This document shows, in pieces, positions 5,238-5,901 of a DNA stretch of 5,901 nt; positions within the stretch are counted from its first letter, which is position 1, and the number at the start of each line of letters is the position of its first letter. The stretch is taken from positions 7,813 through 13,713 of the forward strand of contig PMBM01000053.1 in assembly GCA_003153855.1 (NCBI GenBank), given 5' to 3'. Source of the DNA: Propionibacteriaceae bacterium (GTDB taxonomy: Bacteria > Actinomycetota > Actinomycetes > Propionibacteriales > Propionibacteriaceae). The notes below the pieces were generated by a model, which did not search any database, was not told where the DNA came from, and saw nothing but the letters and a program-made list of their open reading frames with translations. Position numbers and translations under genes: made by a program.

Positions 5238-5510
5238 ATGGCGCGTCGTCCGAGCAAGCATCTGCGCGCTCCACGACCGCTGTCGGCGGGGCATGCGACG
5301 AGCGTCGACAAGAGTGACGGGCGCTGGATCGTACGGAGCGTGCCGGGTGCCGCGGCGACCAAGCCCTACCGGTGCCCGGGCTGCGACCACCCGGTGGCCG
5401 CAGGGACGCCCCATGTGGTCGCCTGGCCCAGCACCCCGGAGCTCGGGCTCGACCACGCGGTGGATGCCCGTCGCCACTGGCACACGGCGTGCTGGGAGCG
5501 ACGCAGGTGA
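5238..5510 (+). CDS. Small Cys/His (probable zinc-binding) protein
   Basis: The 90-residue protein resembles short actinobacterial proteins often annotated, without experimental basis, as 'ATP/GTP-binding protein'. A basic, probably flexible N-terminus (about 1-20) is followed by GRWIVRSVPG (28-37). Then come two metal-ligand pairs: CPGC (46-49) and, 32 residues later, HTAC (82-85). These form a C-x2-C...H-x2-C pattern suited to one zinc, with further histidines at 51, 59, 73, 80 and 82. No nucleotide-binding P-loop is visible, so the 'ATP/GTP-binding' label is not supported here. ATG 5238 is preferred over an in-frame GTG at 5199 because the protein then begins MARRPSKH and a -10-like TATCGT sits 7 nt upstream. 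The stop overlaps the GTG of the hydrolase gene (GTGA 5507-5510), so the pair is probably one transcript. The DNA, RNA or protein partner is unknown. Confidence 0.8.
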   Translation: MARRPSKHLRAPRPLSAGHATSVDKSDGRWIVRSVPGAAATKPYRCPGCDHPVAAGTPHVVAWPSTPELGLDHAVDARRHWHTACWERRR

Positions 5511-5901
5511 AGCTGGCCGTGACGCGGGTCGGAGAGGGGCCCGTCTCGTACGTCTTCCTCCACGGCCTGCTCGGCCAGGGGAAGAACTGGTCGACCATCG
5601 CCAAGCTGCTGCTCCCCGCGAGCAGCCTGCTCGTCGACCTGCCCGACCACGGCCGCTCACCGTGGTCCGAGGACGTGTCGTACGAGTCCATGGCCGATGC
5701 GGTAGCCGACCTGCTGCGCGACCTCGGCGAGCCGACACCCGTGACGCTGGTGGGTCACTCGATGGGTGGCAAGGTCGCGATGCTCGTCGCCCTCGCACAT
5801 CCCGAGCTCGTCGGAAGGCTCGCCGTCGTCGACATCTCCCCCGCCGAACGCCACGCGATGGAGTTCGTCCGCTACCTCGACGCGATGCTGGCGATCGACC
5901 T
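5507..5901 (+). CDS. Alpha/beta hydrolase, YbfF-like esterase (3' end outside window)
   Basis: The first 131 residues of an alpha/beta-fold hydrolase are visible. FLHGLLGQGKNW (17-28) holds the HG oxyanion-hole motif. DLPDHGRSPW (44-53) is the usual strand-4 region. GHSMGG (83-88) is the nucleophile elbow, with Ser85 as the expected catalytic serine. VVDISP (107-112) is typical of YbfF/ABHD11-like esterases and may carry an acidic catalytic-site residue. The catalytic histidine and cap domain lie beyond the window, so the substrate cannot be inferred; a carboxylesterase or thioesterase is most likely. The GTG start overlaps the stop of the Cys/His protein, and GGGAG (5494-5498) is 8 nt upstream as a ribosome site. 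Nothing suggests damage within the visible part. Confidence 0.93.
   Translation, partial: MKLAVTRVGEGPVSYVFLHGLLGQGKNWSTIAKLLLPASSLLVDLPDHGRSPWSEDVSYESMADAVADLLRDLGEPTPVTLVGHSMGGKVAMLVALAHPELVGRLAVVDISPAERHAMEFVRYLDAMLAID

Noticed and set aside
4950..5798. Long minus-strand open frame (282 residues)
   Set aside because: Most of it is antisense to the Cys/His protein and hydrolase genes and is Arg/Pro-rich. Only its 3' third, in non-genic DNA, was kept as a weak finding.
1..5901. CRISPR arrays, tRNA or rRNA genes, insertion sequences
   Set aside because: No spaced direct repeats, cloverleaf-like segments, transposase motifs or terminal inverted repeats were seen.

Overview
The window is GC-rich, densely packed bacterial DNA with mostly G/C third codon positions, GTG as well as ATG starts, and candidate leaderless promoters. 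Together with a NucS mismatch endonuclease, this points to a high-GC actinobacterium. A Nocardioidaceae-like relative is a guess only. I see no rRNA, tRNA, CRISPR array, insertion sequence or phage gene.

Layout. (1) Positions 2-1881, + strand: the 3' part of a coiled-coil protein gene, then an AI-2E/PerM-type membrane protein overlapping it by ATGA. (2) Positions 1885-2586, - strand: nucS, whose stop codon lies 3 bp from the stop of the membrane gene, so the two are tail to tail. (3) Positions 2701-4495: a divergent module. On the - strand a four-helix membrane protein of the DUF6326 type is coupled by TGATG to an adenosine-specific-kinase (PF04008) homologue. On the + strand is a TetR-family regulator. 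The gap between them holds two near-identical palindromes, one of them perfect, that look like TetR operators overlying both promoters, plus a strong 10-bp-arm hairpin in the leader of the membrane gene. (4) Positions 4582-5010, - strand: an unrecognised small four-helix membrane protein, convergent with tetR. (5) Positions 5238-5901, + strand: a small Cys/His (probably zinc-binding) protein overlapping by GTGA a YbfF-like alpha/beta hydrolase that runs off the window.

The best candidate for something not well described is module 3. It appears to be a self-contained, TetR-controlled two-gene operon joining an uncharacterised membrane protein to an adenosine/AMP-binding protein. Its control region is unusual: the operator half-sites also form the weak -35/-10 elements of both divergent promoters. 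The regulator's start codon is also unclear. The strongest Shine-Dalgarno sequence precedes an ATC codon, and the only canonical start of a full-length protein lies inside the second operator.
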